Below are positions 62,634-64,000 of a stretch of DNA of 64,000 nucleotides, piece by piece (the stretch's first letter is position 1; the number at the start of each line of letters is the position of its first letter). A program made the position numbers and the translations under genes. The notes under the pieces are model-generated. The model ran no database searches. It saw nothing but the letters and a program-made list of their open reading frames with translations, and was not told the DNA's origin. Origin of the DNA: Stercorarius parasiticus. Its lineage: Eukaryota > Chordata > Aves > Charadriiformes > Stercorariidae. The stretch is taken from contig VWZL01000593.1 of the NCBI GenBank assembly GCA_013396915.1, forward strand, positions 318,777 to 382,776, read 5' to 3'.

Positions 62634-63007
62634 TGTCATCCTGCATTACCACCTATAAGAAGACACCACCTCCAGTCCCACCAAGAACCACCACCAAACC
62701 GTTTATTTCCATCACAGCCCAGAGCAGCACAGAGTCTGCCCAAGATGCGTATATGGATGGGCATGGACAGAGGGGAGATATCATCAGTCAGTCTGGACTT
62801 AGCAACTCCACAGAGAGCTTGGACAGTATGAAGGCACTAACAGCCGCTATTGAAGCTGCCAACGCGCAGATCCATGGTCCTGCAAGTCAACATGTAGGGA
62901 ACAATACTGCCACCGTCACCACCACCACAACCATTGCCACCGTTGCAGTAGAAGATAGAAAGAAGGACCACTTCAAGAAAAACAGATGCTTATCCATTGG
63001 AATTCAG
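62634..63007 (+). CDS. DLGAP1: DLGAP1 (GKAP/SAPAP1) internal coding exon
   Basis: DLGAP1 is a postsynaptic-density scaffold. Its N-terminal repeats bind the guanylate-kinase domain of PSD-95, its C-terminus binds the Shank PDZ domain, and a central region binds dynein light chain. This 374-bp exon is flanked by a good acceptor (pyrimidine run then CAG ending at 62633) and a GT donor at 63008. It starts in phase 1, needing one base from the previous exon, and ends on a complete codon. The translation has a proline-rich KKTPPPVPPR stretch, then TKPFISITAQSSTESAQD, a serine-rich part with STESLDSMKALTAAIEAANA, a threonine run (TATVTTTTTIATV), and ends KKNRCLSIGIQ. From memory of the family this corresponds to about residues 530-650 of roughly 980 and is nearly identical to mammalian DLGAP1. 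The ATG at 62618 lies in the acceptor tract and is not a start. No neighbouring coding exon is in the window. DLGAP2-4 are less likely because the match is essentially complete. Confidence 0.95.
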
Positions 63008-63013
63008 GTGTGG
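63005..63013 (+). promoter_or_regulatory. DLGAP1: 5' splice donor of the DLGAP1 exon
   Basis: CAG|GTGTGG places the donor GT at 63008-63009, where the DLGAP1 match stops. After GTG (Val) the in-frame translation no longer resembles DLGAP1, which should continue with an acidic stretch. The donor has CAG on the exon side, but its intron side departs from the GTRAGT consensus. Confidence 0.85.
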
Positions 63014-64000
63014 TATGGGATGTGGTTTATATGCCTGCCATTGTTTTGGATTTCTACACTTATTTTACTGCTCATTATGCAATGTTTTGTGTATTTTTCT
63101 TCTTTTCCTGACAGGTACCTATGTAGAAATTGCAGCAGCATAATCATTCCGCGTGGTACTAATGATGTTTTACTAATTTATCATAAAAACATCAGATGCA
63201 AGGACTTGTTTAAGTCTCCTTGCTGCTTGTTATTCAGCTCTGTTAAATTACACACATGAGCACTAATCTATGAATCATAACACAGCGGGGGTCAGAAAGG
63301 CATGAATTAAATCATTGAAAGGGAATGTGTAAAACAATGATTTACATTACACTATCACCCAAAAAATATTTTCGTCCAGCCTCACTGAATTAATTGTCAC
63401 TGCTTAGTCATGCATTTCATAATGACTGGTAGCTGCTTGAATGAGGCAGCATTGTTCCTATCTCAGCCGCAAGAGCAGAGGATAAGTTCCTTCTGATTTG
63501 CCCTTGTTAAAGAAAATTACCTTTTGTTACCTCTAGTGGAATGAAACAAGAAAACTAACCCTGCCAAAGTTCACTCCTATTTACAGAAAGGAGAAGAGCA
63601 AATAAACTACACCAATTTAATCTGGTTTCCTAATTAATCTTTCCCATACCCCCTCAAAAGAGGGACTCCAACTATCTGCTTGCAGGATTAGTTTTTGCAA
63701 CAAAGTACTTGAATTTACAATCAACGGAGAATCAACCCAGGTTTTGATGGGAGATGAATCCCAAGCAAATAGAATAGCAATCCACAGCTTATCAGCCTTC
63801 ACAAGAAGACATGATTTTTTTTTTCTTGCAGATGGAGGTTGTAAGCACAGCACTATGTGCCTGGACAGGCTTATCTGATTAGCAAAGCCTAAGAATTTAC
63901 CATGAAATCTCTGCATCAGCCTGATGAGATGAGAGGTGCTGTGTAGAAGTATGCCATCCCAGGGGCAGCTCCTGGAGAAGCTGTGACTTTTCGCTTACTT
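63008..64000 (+). other. DLGAP1: Start of the following DLGAP1 intron
   Basis: No further DLGAP1 coding sequence was found to the window edge. The exon frame stays open for 83 codons to a TGA at 63257-63259. An ATTAAA near 63306 and an AATAAA at 63601-63606 could act as polyadenylation signals if the intron were retained. An acceptor-like TTTTCCTGACAG near 63103-63114 is followed by sequence unlike the next DLGAP1 exon. The rest is AT-rich with no repeat I recognise. Confidence 0.75.

Noticed and set aside
62595..62831. 78-codon ORF overlapping the exon
   Set aside because: Shifted frame of the DLGAP1 exon. It is relevant only if the upstream acceptor is used.
62618..63259. A complete 213-residue protein starting at 62618
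   Set aside because: The ATG is in the acceptor tract and the end is intron read-through. Only 62634-63007 is supported as coding.
63103..63260. Next DLGAP1 exon after the acceptor-like TTTTCCTGACAG
   Set aside because: The translation does not resemble the acidic sequence expected after SIGIQ, so the real next exon is outside the window.
1..64000. CRISPR arrays, operons, tRNA/rRNA genes, prophage or plasmid features
   Set aside because: No regularly spaced direct repeats, cloverleaf genes or prokaryotic gene packing were seen. The window is avian intronic DNA.

Overview
The window is vertebrate nuclear DNA from a bird. The evidence is several 5'-truncated CR1 LINE fragments ending in the CR1-type ATTCTATG/ATTCT tail instead of poly-A, two avian-type endogenous-retrovirus solo LTRs, very sparse CpG, and long AT-rich stretches without coding signal. 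No bacterial, plasmid or phage organisation is present: no operons, CRISPR array, tRNA or rRNA gene was seen.

The only coding sequence I can name is one internal exon near the right edge (62634-63007, + strand). Its translation matches the middle of DLGAP1 (GKAP/SAPAP1), the postsynaptic scaffold that links PSD-95 to Shank and dynein light chain. The preceding exon was not found, so positions 1-62633 are best read as one long DLGAP1 intron, or part of one, and 63008-64000 as the start of the next.

Layout: 1-13.7 kb is AT-rich intron with one old CR1 fragment (about 2.3-2.58 kb). From 13.7 to 20.1 kb there are two CR1 pieces, an internally deleted solo LTR (19392-19820) and a MIR-like SINE. 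From 20.1 to 42.4 kb the intron is mostly unique, with a second clear MIR (about 33.2 kb) and simple repeats. At 42.38-42.59 kb lies a CR1 with a TTCTA-repeat tail. At 43.4 kb and 44.9 kb there are two exon-like open segments of unknown identity. A repeat cluster at 52.1-55.4 kb holds a long antisense CR1, a solo LTR with a perfect 5-bp target duplication and an assembly gap inside it, and a long sense CR1. At 59.85-60.06 kb a compact CpG-dense block with an inverted CCAAT box is a candidate internal promoter or 5' exon. The exon follows.

Nearly all open reading frames in the window are chance ORFs or CR1 reverse-transcriptase remnants. The items most worth checking are the exon's junction inside a dynein-light-chain motif, the open hydrophobic read-through into the following intron, the CpG block upstream of the exon, and the two unassigned splice-flanked segments. 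I see no convincing evidence of a wholly new biological system.
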